Assembly (NCBI GenBank): GCA_031216915.1
Contig: CM062292.1
Span: forward strand, 203,939,262 to 204,003,261
DNA: 64,000 bases
From: Pictodentalium vernedei
Lineage: Eukaryota; Mollusca; Scaphopoda; Dentaliida; Dentaliidae
Direction: 5' to 3'
The translations under genes were made by a program, and so were the position numbers. Position 1 is the stretch's first letter; each line of letters opens with the position of its first letter. Below the pieces are notes generated by a model. The model saw only the letters and a program-made list of their open reading frames with translations, was not told the origin of the DNA and made no database searches. Shown one piece after another: positions 13,975 through 24,838 of the stretch.

Positions 13975-15508
13975 CAATTGCCGAAGAGGTCCCTAGTAGG
14001 ATCGAAGGCATTGATTGTCTGCTAGTCCACCCGGTGTAGCGACCATTCATCGAATGGCTCGGCAGCCGGGTTTGTCCGTTACGGTTCTGGGAAGCAGTGT
14101 GGGTGATGCAAGCACTATAAACTTGGAACGTGCACACCCAGCAACGATGGATACGAGGATAGTACGGAGGAAGCCTGTCAGTCTAGTAGCTAGCTCGTCC
14201 AGGTCTATCCGGACCGCGAGCGAGAGAGGCCCCCTCTCTCTTACAACTACATTTGAGCCGCAATGTTGTATGTTTGTTTGTTAGTCGGAACATACGTCTT
14301 CCTCTAATCCTCCTGTTCGGGACGTTCCGTCACATACACAGTCCGAACTGGCTGTGTTATGGGCTTCCTCATCCTCATGTCAACACACACCACCGCACCT
14401 TGGCTTGTAACCACAGAGTTTCAGGGGACGTTTGCATATTATATAAATGCAGGAATGAACGTTCCTAGAGCTCCTGCTTTGCCGACCAGGGAATATTGTC
14501 TACCAGGTTACTTCATCTGTTAGCCAAGGATATGAGGTCTTTCCTGATGGGACGTTCGCATATTATATAAATGCAGGAATGAACGTCCCTGGAGCTGCCA
14601 GTGGATATTATGTAAATCACGGCTCCACAGACCCCATTCAGGAATAAGAATGCGGTGATTTTCTGTGATGTCTTCAAAAAGTGTGCTTCCGTCGTCACAG
14701 TCAAATGAAGAGCTAGCAGATAAGTGCTCATGATATTACGTCAATTGCCGAAGAGGTCCCTAGTAGGATCGAAGGCATTGATTGTCTGCTAGTCCACCCG
14801 GTGTAGCGACCATTCATCGAATGGCTCGGCAGCCGGGTTTGTCCGTTACGGTTCTGGGAAGCAGTGTGGGTGATGCAAGCACTATAAACTTGGAACGTGC
14901 ACACCCAGCAACGATGGATACGAGGATAGTACGGAGGAAGCCTGTCAGTCTAGTAGCTAGCTCGTCCAGGTCTATCCGGACCGCGAGCGAGAGAGGCCCC
15001 CTCTCTCTTACAACTACATTTGAGCCGCAATGTTGTATGTTTGTTTGTTAGTCAGAACATACGTCTTCCTCTAATCCTCCTGTTCGGGACGTTCCGTCAC
15101 ATACACAGTCCGAACTGGCTGTGTTATGGGCTTCCTCATCCTCATGTCAACACACACCACCGCACCTTGGCTTGTAACCACAGAGTTTCAGGGGACGTTT
15201 GCATATTATATAAATGCAGGAATGAACGTTCCTAGAGCTCCTGCTTTGCCGACCAGGGAATATTGTCTACCAGGTTACTTCATCTGTTAGCCAAGGATAT
15301 GAGGTCTTTCCTGATGGGACGTTCGCATATTATATAAATGCAGGAATGAACGTCCCTGGAGCTGCCAGTGGATATTATGTAAATCACGGCTCCACAGACC
15401 TCATTCAGGAATAAGAATGCGGTGATTTTCTGTGATGTCTTCAAAAAGTGTGCTTCCGTCGTCACAGTCAAATGAAGAGCTAGCAGATAAGTGCTCATGA
15501 TATTACGT
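13975..15508 (+). repeat. 767-bp near-identical tandem duplication inside DIRS-like copy 1
   Basis: The sequence from CAATTGCCGAAGAGGTCCC at 13975 recurs from 14742 with an offset of 767 bases. Only a few substitutions separate the two units, for example TTAGTCGGAACAT against TTAGTCAGAACAT and ACCCCATTC against ACCTCATTC. A third, more divergent start of the same unit follows at about 15509. Because the rest of this copy is strongly decayed while the two units are almost identical, the duplication must be much younger than the element. The identical 89-residue open frames at 14015 and 14782 are products of the duplication, not evidence of a gene. Confidence 0.9.
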
Positions 15509-16112
15509 CAATTGCCTAAGAGGTCTCAAGTAGGATCGACGGCTTTGGCGTCCGCTAGCTCACCCGGTGTAGCGTCCATTCATCGAATGGTTCGGTAACC
15601 GGGTTCGTCCGTTGCGGTCCAGGAAGGAGATTTGGGTGATGCAAGCACTATAAAATATACTACGTGCACACCCAGTGGCGATGGGTATGAGGAGGGTACG
15701 GAGGAAGCCTTTAAGTCCGGTTCCTAGCTCGTCCAGGTCCACCCGGGCTGCGAGTGAGAGAGGTCCCTCTCTCGTACAACAACATCTGAGAACAGATGTT
15801 GTGGTACAAATGTTTCTCATTCGGAGCATGCATCCACCGCTCGGGACGCTCTGTTATATAGACAGTCCAGAGAGACTGCTCTAATGGCTTCCTCATCCTC
15901 AGGGCAGTGCACACGACTGCACCATGACTACGTGACCACTGTTATCTAGCCAGTCTCACCGACCAAGGATTTCACGGCGGCCAGGTCACGCCATCCGGTA
16001 GTCAGGAATACGAGGCCTATAGATTCCGGACGTTTGCATAAGAAATATGCAGGAGTTAATGTCCAGGGAGCTTTCAGCGGCTAAGTAACGTAAAACCGCT
16101 GCTCCACAGGTC

Positions 16113-17020
16113 TCCGTAACGGACATGCTATTACAAATAGCACAAATTATCGCAGCATCACAGCAGATGACAGAATCTCTGTCGGATCAGGATTTATCCG
16201 ACGACGCTGGGTCGGTACGCTCCGCTGAAGCATCAGGTACGGACGACCAAGAATTTCAAGTGGTCCGACAGGATGGCAAAGGGATACCGAGGAGTTGTTT
16301 TTTTCCCTTTCGGAACAACATAAAGTTGCCATAGATATCATCCGGCATTATCTTTCAGAAGTTGTTCTGTCGGACCAAAAGGCTGCGATGCCGGATAAGA
16401 AACTGTTAACGTCACTGGACATGGAATAATTTTATCGGTTTAGGGACATCGTCCCTGAGTTTCCGACACAGTCCAATAATGTCACAAGAACATTTGAACT
16501 ATTGTAGGACGCTATATATAAGCTTGCTACCAAAATGAGCAAGTCAGGTTTCTTATCGGCGATTGCTCTACATCTGCCTTTCATCAATTCAAGGAATAAT
16601 TTCGAAACGGCAGGACAGGGCATACCGAGAGTTCCTCTGCGTCTAGACGATCAGGCCGAAGATCTAGAATGATCTATACCGTCGTCTATGTCAATTTCAA
16701 CCGCGATGTTGAAAACGACAGTAATGTCTTACAGAGTTATCTTAGATGCATTATCGTACGCAGATCACCTTACTAAAGCGTTTTTATTACGCCTTGAAGG
16801 GAAAGAATTCCAGGATGTACTATCTTCCTTAAGAGTTCTTTCAAGGGCAATAGCTTATTCCACGTATAACTCCGCCCTTTCAGTGGCAAACCTGGAGTTG
16901 GTTAGACGTGACGCGGCCCTAGCTACATCCATGCGCGTGGATGGTAAGGTGAAAAACTCTCTCAGAGTCGCTTCAGACAGGCACTTCTGGGACAAGTACG
17001 CCCAAGAGAAGTTCCTTTAG
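16113..17020 (+). pseudogene. gag-like remnant of DIRS-like copy 1
   Basis: Two open pieces resemble the gag product that precedes the reverse transcriptase in DIRS-type elements: an N-terminal piece (16125-16334), with an acidic and serine-rich stretch such as SLSDQDLSDDAG, and a C-terminal piece (16688-17020) with the leucine-rich helical pattern and words such as LSRAIAYSTYNSALS and RRDAALATS. Related text appears in copies 2 and 3 (LLSELAQ-type start near 28597, 51175). Between the two pieces the frame is broken. Assignment rests on position and general similarity to DIRS gag, which evolves fast, so it is moderate. Protein expression is not expected. Confidence 0.6.
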
Positions 17021-17398
17021 AGGTTCCTATGCGTCCTCTAGGTCTTATTCTAGAGACTGTCAAGGCAGCGACTCACGTGGGGGACGTTATTCTGGCCGAG
17101 ATAACCGGTCAGACATCCCTAGGTCGACGGGGCGAGGTGCGGGTCATGGAGGACGTAGTTTCTCCGTCCGCAAGCCTCGCAGGTCCAGGAGGTGATGGTA
17201 TGAACCTCTATCGTGTTCCGGTAAGCGGAAGATTGTTTTAGAAACAATTGGGCGTCAATTACGGATGACCCCTGGGTTCGAGGGGTAATTTCGGAAGGAC
17301 TAAGAATATCCTTCAAACGAAAGCCTCCATTAACTCGAAGTCCAAAATGGACTCAGCTTCCGTCAAATCCGCAGAAAAGAGATGCTCATCTATCAGAA

Positions 17399-18235
17399 GT
17401 GCAGTCTCTTCTGGAGAAGAACGCGGTAGAGGTAGTAGAAGACCAGGAATCACCGGGTTTCTACAGCCATCTGTTTCTGGTTCCGAAACCAGATGGCTCG
17501 TTCCATCCAGTCATAGATCTGAGCTGGATAAACAAGCTGATCGTCGCTCCGAAGTTCTATATGGAGACAATTTGATCAGTCAGAGCGAGTATTCGGGTGA
17601 ACGACTATGCTACAAGCATAGATCTCAAGGATGCGTACTTTCACGGGATGGTACATCCGACATTCAGAAAGTATCTACGCTTCGCAGTCCTAGGAGTTGT
17701 ATATCAGTTCCGAGCGATGTGCTTCGGTTTGAACCTAGCGCCCTGGGCTTTCACTCGAATAATGAACTCGGTAATGATACATTTCCGTGCTCATTCGTCT
17801 GCGGTAACGTCGGCCTACCTGGACGACATTCTTCAGAGGTACGGCAACGAGTAAACGCTTTAGAACGATGTGCAGAATCTGCTTCTATTACTTCGACGTC
17901 TCGGTTTTATAATAAACGAGGAGAAGTCGGATCTGGTGCCGTCCAAGTCATTCACCCACTTGGGAATGAGCTTCGAGACGCACAACAATCTCATTCGTCT
18001 ACCGTTAACCAGAGCGAAATTAATCAGTTGTTACGCTCGCTATTGTCCTCACTCAGACAAAGTTACAGCGAGAGAATTCATCAGACTGATAGGGTTGTGT
18101 GGAGCTGCCACGGATTTTATTCCAATGGGGCGTCTACGCATTTGTCCTCTCCAAATCTTTTTGACTGAAATAGAACTGAGTTGGAGGATGAAGATTCTTT
18201 CGCTCGTTACGTACATCCTCTTGTTAGTCAAGTGA
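17399..18235 (+). pseudogene. DIRS-like reverse transcriptase with premature stops
   Basis: One frame stays open from about 17399 to 18235 except for three stops (TGA at 17573, TAA at 17852, TAG at 17861). In order it shows an N-terminal block with LLEKNAVEVV and SPGFYSHLFLVPKPDGSF, then PVIDLSWINKL, the palm motif SIDLKDAYFH, the RKYLRFAVLGVVYQFRA stretch, FGLNLAPWAFTRIM, the catalytic YLDD box, and a thumb-like INEEKSDLVPSKSFTHLGM segment. This order and these words are typical of the DIRS/Ngaro branch of reverse transcriptases. The YLDD aspartates are retained, but the stops make it non-functional. Overlapping open frames in other phases (for example 17347-18168) are shadows. Confidence 0.88.
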
Positions 18236-18239
18236 AACA

Positions 18240-18790
18240 GATTCAGACTTGGGCAGATATTCAGTGGTTTATTCAGGGAAATAACTTCCACTGCAATTGC
18301 CGGAATCGAGTTTTACAGTTTTGACGGATGCCAGTTAAATAGGTTGGGACCCAACATTGAGCCCAACGGTTTTTAAGTGCCAGTTCCTTGGGATCCGTAC
18401 ATGTAGTTCCTAATCAAGCACATAAACATCAGGAATTGATGTTATTTTGGCTTGCATTACGTCATTGCATGAATGTTATCCAGAATGCCCACAGGCAATT
18501 CTGTCCAACAATTCGACGGTATAAGCGTATTTTCGGAACTAGGGAGGTACTCATTCCATTCTGTTATTCACTGTAACGGAATGGATCCTTCTGTTGGTAC
18601 TAGAACATCAAGTTCTCCTATCGGTCCGTCGTATTCCGGGTCGTCTGAACGTATTAGCAGACTCCCTTTCACGATAGGGCCGCTTGTTGCAGTCAAATGG
18701 ACTTTTAACAACGAGTATTTATATCAGATTTGCTGCCTATGAGAGCGGCCAATGATGGACTTTTTTGCGACGCATCTCAACAATGAGTCC
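18240..18790 (+). pseudogene. RNase H remnant of DIRS-like copy 1
   Basis: Downstream of the reverse transcriptase the reading continues in broken frames with the RNase H signature of DIRS elements: a remnant of the TDAS-type strand near 18322, a QELMLFWLALRH helix near 18433, and near the end an FFATHLNNES word that aligns with the DLFAT-N motif. Copies 2 and 3 carry the same region as HIPGRLIVLPDSRSLTGRL (copy 3 near 52495). Several frameshifts and stops are present. The element ends within this region. Confidence 0.65.
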
Positions 18791-19616
18791 ATGTTAGGTA
18801 AATGGTTAAAGTGGACAACATACATGTAGGTATAAACGATTGGCTAAACTTGACTTCATCCCTATGTTGTGGTTATGAGAATGCTAAAGATGCTGAAAGT
18901 GACTTTAAACCAGGGATTCTGTTTTAAGGGTAGGGGATCCCTTTTAAGGACCCTTTCCTCTCCCTTAGTCTTCCCCCAGACTCACAATATTTTTTGTTAA
19001 TAATTATCTAAAGATTAAAGAACATAAATGCCATCATTACAGTGAAGTAACAAACTTCTGTTCAGATACAGCTAAATGCGGTATCCCCATGGTTTTGTCA
19101 GCATTGAACAGGACGATTAAATGAGCATCGAAAGTGTGATTCTTAGAATGGGTGCTATTACTTGTAATAGACATCTTGTGGCTACATGTATGTCACCAGT
19201 AGACTGTACAATTAAATGAAGACTCAAAGTCAAATCATGACTTCTCGTTGTTTTCTTAAAATGCATGTGACATACATTCGATACATGCACAGTAGCAAAA
19301 TGTGAGTATGAAAGTGGCATGTCGTATAACACAAAAACTGTGGAACAGTAGTCATATAACCATCCATATAAACTGATATAATATTTTCTTGCTCTGCGTG
19401 TATTAGACTGTTGCTACCTTGATTAATTACCATAGTAAGATTCACTTTCAGGAGAATAAACATTGTGGTTATCCTGCTGACAACTTTTTCAACCGGCTAC
19501 ATTGGTAACCGGTTTGTAACTAGATATTAGGTCAGCTGTTTCAGCACTAGACTTTCCCCCCCAAAGCTCCATGAAAAGGGACCCAAGACTTTATCCCTAG
19601 CAGAAACACTGCTTAA
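18791..19616. other. Short repeat fragments, no gene
   Basis: The first bases (TGTTAGGTAAATGGTTAA) look like the right end of a family 1 piggyBac-type MITE. Next comes a short fragment (about 18810-18870, TAAACGATTGGCTAAACTTGACTTCATC) shared with 40660-40690 and 47330-47380. Near 19494-19552 a CAGCTGTTTCAGCACTAG word resembles the right end of the hAT-type element at 34824-36280. The rest is unremarkable. Confidence 0.5.
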
Positions 19617-20166
19617 CCCTTTACCCAATGTAACTGCCAAAACCGGCCAGCGCTGTTCTAAAAAGTCACCAATTAATTTTCATTAGTTTATCATTTTTTG
19701 TCTCAAAAACATAGGTTATGACCCCTCATTGGAACAAACTCGTGGAGCTCATTCCAATGAGGGGTCATAACCTATGTTTTTGAGACAAAAAATGAAGAAA
19801 GTTAGTTATTCAAAAAATTTTTTGCAAGTGTCGTCTGCTTTTCATGTTGCAGGGTTCCAGCGCCTCATTGAATTCCTTGAAAGTCCTTGAATTTCAAAAT
19901 CCCCTCCCAAGGACCTGGAAACTCCTTGAATTTTGAAGCACCTCCTGGAAACTCCTGGAATTTTTTAAAAATCGAGTCGGTTGCTCACTGGATTAATTCA
20001 ACATTTTTCCTTCTTCCCAACACATGGTCACTTTATACTCCTTGAAAACCCTTGAATTTCACCCAGCTGACTCCTGGAAACTCCTTGAAAAATTGATCTG
20101 AACCTCCTGGAAACTCCTGGAATTCACTTCTCAATTTGGTGCAGGAACCCTGTGTTAGGTAAAGGG
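19617..20166. mobile_element. piggyBac-type MITE, family 1, with a second element nested near its right end
   Basis: TTAA flanks it at 19613-19616 and 20167-20170; the termini are CCCTTTACCCAATG and TTAGGTAAAGGG. The centre is a long, almost perfect hairpin: TTTTGTCTCAAAAACATAGG and GACCCCTCATTGGAAC are followed by their complements (about 19692-19790). The right end is split by an insertion at about 19850-20151, which explains its length of 550 bp against about 245 for uninterrupted relatives. It lies only 250 bases upstream of the CCDC85-like start codon. Confidence 0.85.
19850..20151. mobile_element. Nested MITE with CAGGGTTCC termini
   Basis: Complementary ends CAGGGTTCCAGCGC and GTGCAGGAACCCTG enclose about 300 bp rich in repeated CTGGAAACTCCTTGAATTT-type words. 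Compared with uninterrupted family 1 MITEs it interrupts CATGTTAGGTAAAGGG, with TGTT on both sides as a possible short target duplication. I cannot assign a superfamily with confidence. Confidence 0.7.
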
Positions 20167-20320
20167 TTAAACACCAATAAATAATATAACCACAGATCTA
20201 GTGATTGTGCACCTCAGAGTTATTGCTCATGTCCCACTGTTAGTTCAGAAGTTGAAAGTGACCTTGCACATCTGCTGTCCAGTGGTGAGTGCTGTATTTG
20301 TAATACATGTATGTTGATTA

Positions 20321-20452
20321 TATTTTCAATTGATGTTATTGTAAATGGTGAAATATGTCAAGAAATGGCTTGAACAGTTTTCTTATATTTTCAGGATGAT
20401 GTTATTGTAAATGATGAAATATGTCAAGAGATAGCTTGAACACAAGTGCTAG
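20321..20452 (+). repeat. 66-bp tandem duplication of a splice acceptor plus start codon
   Basis: The segment TATTTTCAATTGATGTTATT at 20321 recurs at 20387 as TATTTTCAGGATGATGTTATT, offset 66, and both continue through GTAAATG-TGAAATATGTCAAGA. The second unit holds the polypyrimidine tract, the AG at 20393-20394 and the ATG at 20421 used by exon 1. In the first unit the acceptor has become AA and its ATG at 20355 runs into a stop after 14 codons. The first unit is therefore a dead copy, or the ancestral one that lost function. Confidence 0.85.
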
Positions 20453-21123
20453 TGGTCCACCTACACCCACCAGTATATCTAGCAGGGCCAGTAGTATTCC
20501 TGTATCCTACAAACCATTAAGTCCAAGTGCCTCTCTGTCTTCTTTATTTCGAGTTAGTGATGAAGATCTGAAAAGAAAGAGTCCTGAAGATCTACTCCAT
20601 ATCATTCGACGTCTCGAGACAGAGACAAAAAACTTTTTGGCTGAGCATGCAAATATTATGAAAGATGTCAATCGCAAAATACAGATAAATCTTCTGGAAA
20701 TCAAAGGACTCAAAGATATTAATCAGAAGCTACAAGATGACAATCAAGAACTGCGGGACCTGTGCTGTTTTCTAGATGATGATCGACAGAAAGGGAGAAA
20801 GCTGGCCAGGGAATGGCAGAGATTTGGCAGATACACAGCAAGTGTGATGAGAAGTGAGGTGTCCTCCTATCAAGAGAAATTAAAGGATCTGGAAGTAAAG
20901 CAGGAAGACATGATGCATGACAATGAAGAATTGAAGGAACTCTGTCTATATTTGGATCAGGAAAGGTCGACAGTTAGTGCTACACAGACCTTTATAAGAG
21001 ATAGAGATGAGGGTGATGGAAGCAGCAATAGTACTGTCCACAATGAAGAACACACAGATGTAGAGCAACACAATCTACCTGACCGTCAAAATTTATCATC
21101 TGATAACAGATTATCCTTGAATG
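20421..21123 (+). CDS. CCDC85-like coiled-coil protein, first coding exon
   Basis: This exon encodes residues 1-234 plus one base of a CCDC85-family protein, scaffolds linked in animals to cell junctions and cell polarity (vertebrate CCDC85A/B/C; B is also called DIPA; C. elegans PICC-1 is a relative). Residues 1-45 are a Ser/Thr/Pro-rich leader. The family coiled coil starts at VSDEDLKRKSPEDLL (about 45-59) and includes IKGLKDINQKLQDDNQELRD and CCFLDDDRQKG, the most conserved blocks, then EWQRFGRYTASVM and DNEELKELCLYLDQERS (about 168-183). Residues 190-234 are acidic, low complexity. The ATG is chosen because the frame upstream is closed within 26 bases by an acceptor (TTTTCAG at 20388-20394). 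The donor is G|GTTAGT at 21124, phase 1, which joins exactly to the next exon. High confidence for family; orthology to a particular vertebrate member is not decided. Confidence 0.95.
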
Positions 21124-21137
21124 GTTAGTACATTATA

Positions 21138-21450
21138 CACTGGAGCCCACTTAATTGGATATGTCTTAATTGAATAACCCTGTTAATTGAATATAGCTTC
21201 CAAACACAAAATCATTTACCATACATGTACCTTCAGTACAGATTTGACCTGTTAATTGCATACGTGTATAAGTATACATGTGTAACAGAATAGTAGCCCA
21301 TTGCATACATGTATCAAGAAAGATAATCAAAGCTGGAATTTCTACCTGGATGGAATTATGTGATGGAATTACAGGCTTCCCATTTTATAATAGATTAACA
21401 GAGTTATTTACATGTAGTTAAGAGATATTCTGTTAAGTGGCTTCTCTGAT
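21138..21450 (+). mobile_element. Decayed pogo/mariner-like hairpin element fragment
   Basis: It begins TACACTGGAGCCCACTTAATT, 14 bases after the exon 1 donor, and continues with repeated TTAATTGAATA words and CAAACACAAAATCATTTACCA, matching the left half of the element at 44196-45943. The right portion (GTTAAGAGATATTCTGTTAAG, about 21417-21440) is recognisable but degraded, and the central hairpin is absent. Confidence 0.65.
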
Positions 21451-22620
21451 ATAAATCATTATTATTATGCCTCACGTCCATGACATCAGCTGTGATTGGT
21501 TAATTTGACACCTTCTAAAAGTCATAGTACTGGAGTTTTTGGACAAAACACGGAGTACATCAGAACGTTCTTCCCTGGAGACATGAGAACAAAGAAAATG
21601 TAAGCTCCTGTTCCATTGATTAGTGTCGATTACACACGCTCTGATTGGAATTTCTCAATACCAAATGCTGGTGCCGTTGTCCATTTTACTTTTTTCATCA
21701 CCGATAGACAATTTAACTGCAAACAATGAATTCAAAAGAATCAGAAATATTAAAAACTCACGTGTTGTTCTCCACTTTAGTGAATAATGAATGTGGCATC
21801 AATCAATTATATTTCCACAAGTTTAGTATTACTCCTTGAACTCACTGAGTCTCCACCTCAAGTTCAGAATAAATTGTTTCATTCTGCTTAATTCTGACAA
21901 CTGTCGTCATCCAAGAAACATGAATTTATATTCCGTTATACCACTTATCACACAAGCATTAATAATGAACTTTAACATGAACAGCATGATGCAGTTGTAA
22001 ACACTGACATTTGGTGATGTAGAAACTCCCCAAGCGACGGCACTTGTAACAAGTCATTTTCGAATTTGGTGATCTGAAAACTCCTAAAGAGACGTCATTC
22101 ATTCGAAATGATGTCACTAAAAGCATGTTTTTGGATTTGATTACATTGTTACAAGATTGATGGCATGTTGCAGTTATCCAGAGACCAGCCGTGAGGGTGA
22201 CTAGGGTGATTATGTCGCCCTTCTCAGCCCAAAGTCGCCTAGAAAAATAGTCGGGGCGATAACAAGTCACCCTATAAAAATTGGCGAAAATGAGGAAAGG
22301 CTGAACTGAGTGATCCGAGGTTTACATAAAAATGATTATTTTCAAGAATCGAATGTACTTGAGTGTGATAAATAGGCATTTTCATTTGTCAAATAAGCGA
22401 CCATTTATTTGAAATCACAGGAGAATCACTTGTCACTTTTGCAGATTTTATTTTGTTCTGTTTCAGTCGGAGCTTCAAGTGTTGAAACGAAAATAGGTGA
22501 CTTATACGACTCAACAAAATAACCCAGTTTGAAAGTAGGTTACGTCGCTTAGGATGCCAAAATTTCTCTTCTGAAATTGTATACACAACAGACATATTTT
22601 CTAACACTGGATTTTTATTA
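21451..22620. other. Intron 1 sequence, no feature recognised
   Basis: I see nothing I can name. Two stretches near 22010-22080 repeat the word pattern ACTCC-AA-GACG (AACTCCCCAAGCGACGGCAC and AACTCCTAAAGAGACGTCAT), a hint of an old local duplication. Confidence 0.45.
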
Positions 22621-24375
22621 GCACACCTGACTGAAAGTCAGGGTGAGCTTATCTGATCACTTTTCGTCTGTCGTACGTCGTCCGCCGTGAAGGTGGTGTT
22701 TGGGCCATTTTCTCCCAAACCACTGGCCGCATATTAATGAAATTTCATGTGAGTAGGGGTTATATAAGGGCATTTTGATTTTTATCCAAATTAGGTTTCA
22801 GCTCATATTGAGCAGAGGTGTGAGGAAAAAATGGTCAAATTTTTTGAAAATCTTCTTCTAATGAACCACCAGTAGCAGAGACTTGATATGTGGTATACAG
22901 AGTCCTTTTGAGGTTAAGAATCAAGTTTGTTCAAGAGAAGTTTGTCGGACATTATTTGCCTAAAATTTCTATTTTCAGAACCGTGAGGTCGATTTGAACC
23001 AAATTTGATATGAGATGATAATGGGTCATAAGTAGTTGATTGATGCAAAAAAAAAAATTTTCTTATTGCCCCGTGGGAACCTCGGGAGCTAAAAATAGGA
23101 AAAACCTTAAAACTGCCATATCTCCAAAACTACACGGCACAGAGAATTCTTATTTTGTATAAAGCTTACTTTTATCCAGTAGAATAGAGTGTTTAAAAAA
23201 AATCCCTATCGGTTTGATCACAAGGTACTTTTTTCAGGACTTTGAAAAAGTGCTGAGTCAGCACTTTTTAACACTGTAGGCAATGGGAAAAAGATTAAAA
23301 AATCTTCTTCTCCAGATCCAGCGGGCAGAATCTTTTGATATTTGGTATGCAACATTGTAGGGTGGATCTGATTCAAGTTTGTTCAAATCGGCCCCCTGGG
23401 TTCATATTTGGGCTCAGTATATTGGGCTCAGTATAGGAGCCTGATTTCGAACCTAGTGCATTTCAGGCAAATTTCTTCAAAAATCTTCTTCTCCAGATCC
23501 AGCAGGCAGAGTCCTTTGATATTTGGTATGCAACATTGTGGGGTGGATCTAATTCAAGTTTGTTCAAATCGGCTCCCTAGATTCATATTTGGGCTCACTA
23601 TGGAAGCCCGAATTCAAACTTAGTGCATTTCAGGCAAATTTCTTAAAAAATCTTCTTCTCCAGATCCAGCAGGCCGAATCTTTTGATATTTGGTATGCAA
23701 CATTGTGGGGTAGATCTGATTCAGGTTTGTTCAAATTGGCCCCCTGGATTCATATTTGGGCTCACTATAGAAGCCGGAATTCGAACTTAGTGCATTTCAG
23801 GCAAATTTCTTAAAAAAACCTTCTTCTCCAGATCCTGCAGGCAGAATCTTTTGATATTTGGTATGCAACATTGTGGGGTGGATCTGATTCAAGTTTGTTC
23901 AAATCGGCTCCCTAGATTCATATTTGGGCTCACTATAGAAGCTCGAATTCGAACTTAGTGCATTTCAGGCAAATGTCTTTAAAAATCTTCTTCTCAATAT
24001 CCAGTATCCAGCAGGCAGAATCTTTTGATATTGGGTATGCACCATGCTTAGGGGAGTAAGATTCAAGTTTGTTCAAGCCAAGTCCCTGGGTTCATATTTG
24101 GGCTCACTGTGGTAGCCCGAATTATAACTTAGTTCAAAATGAGGAATTTTCTTTAAAAATCTTCTTCAGATCCAGCAGTCGGAATGTTTTGATATTTGGT
24201 ATGCAGCATCCTTAGGGGGGTGAGATTCAAGTTTGTTCAAGCCATGTCCCTAGGTCCATATTTGGACTCACTGTGGGAGCCCGAATGATAACTTAGTTCA
24301 AAATGAGGAATTTTCTTTAAAAATCTTCTTCAGATCCAGCAGTCGGAATGTTTTGATATTTGGTATGCAGCATCC

Positions 24376-24412
<37 letters not shown>

Positions 24413-24838
24413 GATTCAAGTTTGTTCAAGCCATGTCCCTAGGTCCATATTTGGACTCACTGTGGGAGCTTGAATTGTAATTTAGTTCAAAATGAGGAAT
24501 TTTCTTTAAAAATCTTCTTCTTCAGATCCAGCAGTCAGAATGTTTTGATATTTGATGTGCAGCATCCTTAGAGGGGTGAGATTCAAGTTTGTTAAAGCCA
24601 AGTCCCTGGTTTCATATATAGGCTCCCTGTGGGAGCCCGAATTATAACTTAGTTCAATATGAGGAATATTCTTTAAAAATCTTTTTTTTTTTAAGATCCA
24701 CTGGTTAGAATCTTTGGATATTTGGTATAAGCTTTTCTTAGGAGGAGCAGATGCAACCTGTTGAAATCAATTCTCTGGGTTGATATTTAGGCTACCATGT
24801 CAGGTGAGTGCCCTTAGGCCTCTTGGGGCCTTTTGTTT
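22621..24838 (+). repeat. Hairpin-headed tandem array, family B (about 168-bp monomers, nine copies)
   Basis: The head GCACACCTGACTGAAAGTCAGG at 22621 is self-complementary around CTGACT/AGTCAG and is followed by a TCGTCTGTCGTACGTCGTCC stretch. After about 600 bp of unique body, nine monomers carry GAAT(C/G)-TTTTGATATTTGGTATGC landmarks at 23328, 23509, 23676, 23844, 24018, 24182, 24346, 24538 and 24708. Most spacings are 164-174; one of 192 is explained by a 34-base G-run. The tail (GTCAGGTGAGTGCCCTTAGG) repeats part of the head, giving the element defined ends. It shares words with family A. Confidence 0.88.
24378..24411. repeat. Uninterrupted run of 34 guanines
   Basis: A homopolymer of 34 G lies inside one family B monomer, where the neighbouring monomers have only CTTAGGGGGGTGAG (24214) or CTTAGAGGGGTGAG. 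It is the longest homopolymer in the window. True length is uncertain because such runs are hard to sequence. Confidence 0.85.

Larger units (their letters stand above)
12588..18790 (+). mobile_element. DIRS-like tyrosine-recombinase retrotransposon, copy 1, right-truncated and decayed
   Basis: The left terminal repeat (TTTTTATACTGTACCAATGACCC) matches those of copies 2 and 3. Going right, the element holds a leader with a 767-bp tandem duplication, gag-like remnants (about 16113-17020), a reverse transcriptase with three premature stops (17399-18235) and the start of an RNase H region. It stops about 18790, inside the RNase H region near the word encoding FFATHLNN, and therefore lacks the recombinase, the internal complementary region and the right terminal repeat. 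It is the only copy in the window that still has the reverse transcriptase. Divergence from copies 2 and 3 is obvious by eye, so it is the oldest, or from another subfamily. Confidence 0.85.

Noticed and set aside
14015..15051. Two identical 89-residue open frames as paralogous genes
   Set aside because: They are the two units of a 767-bp tandem duplication in the leader of a dead retrotransposon and lack any domain.
17347..18168. 273-residue open frame as the main protein of the element
   Set aside because: It is in another phase from the clear reverse transcriptase reading and shows no motif; its length is due to the base composition of the coding strand.
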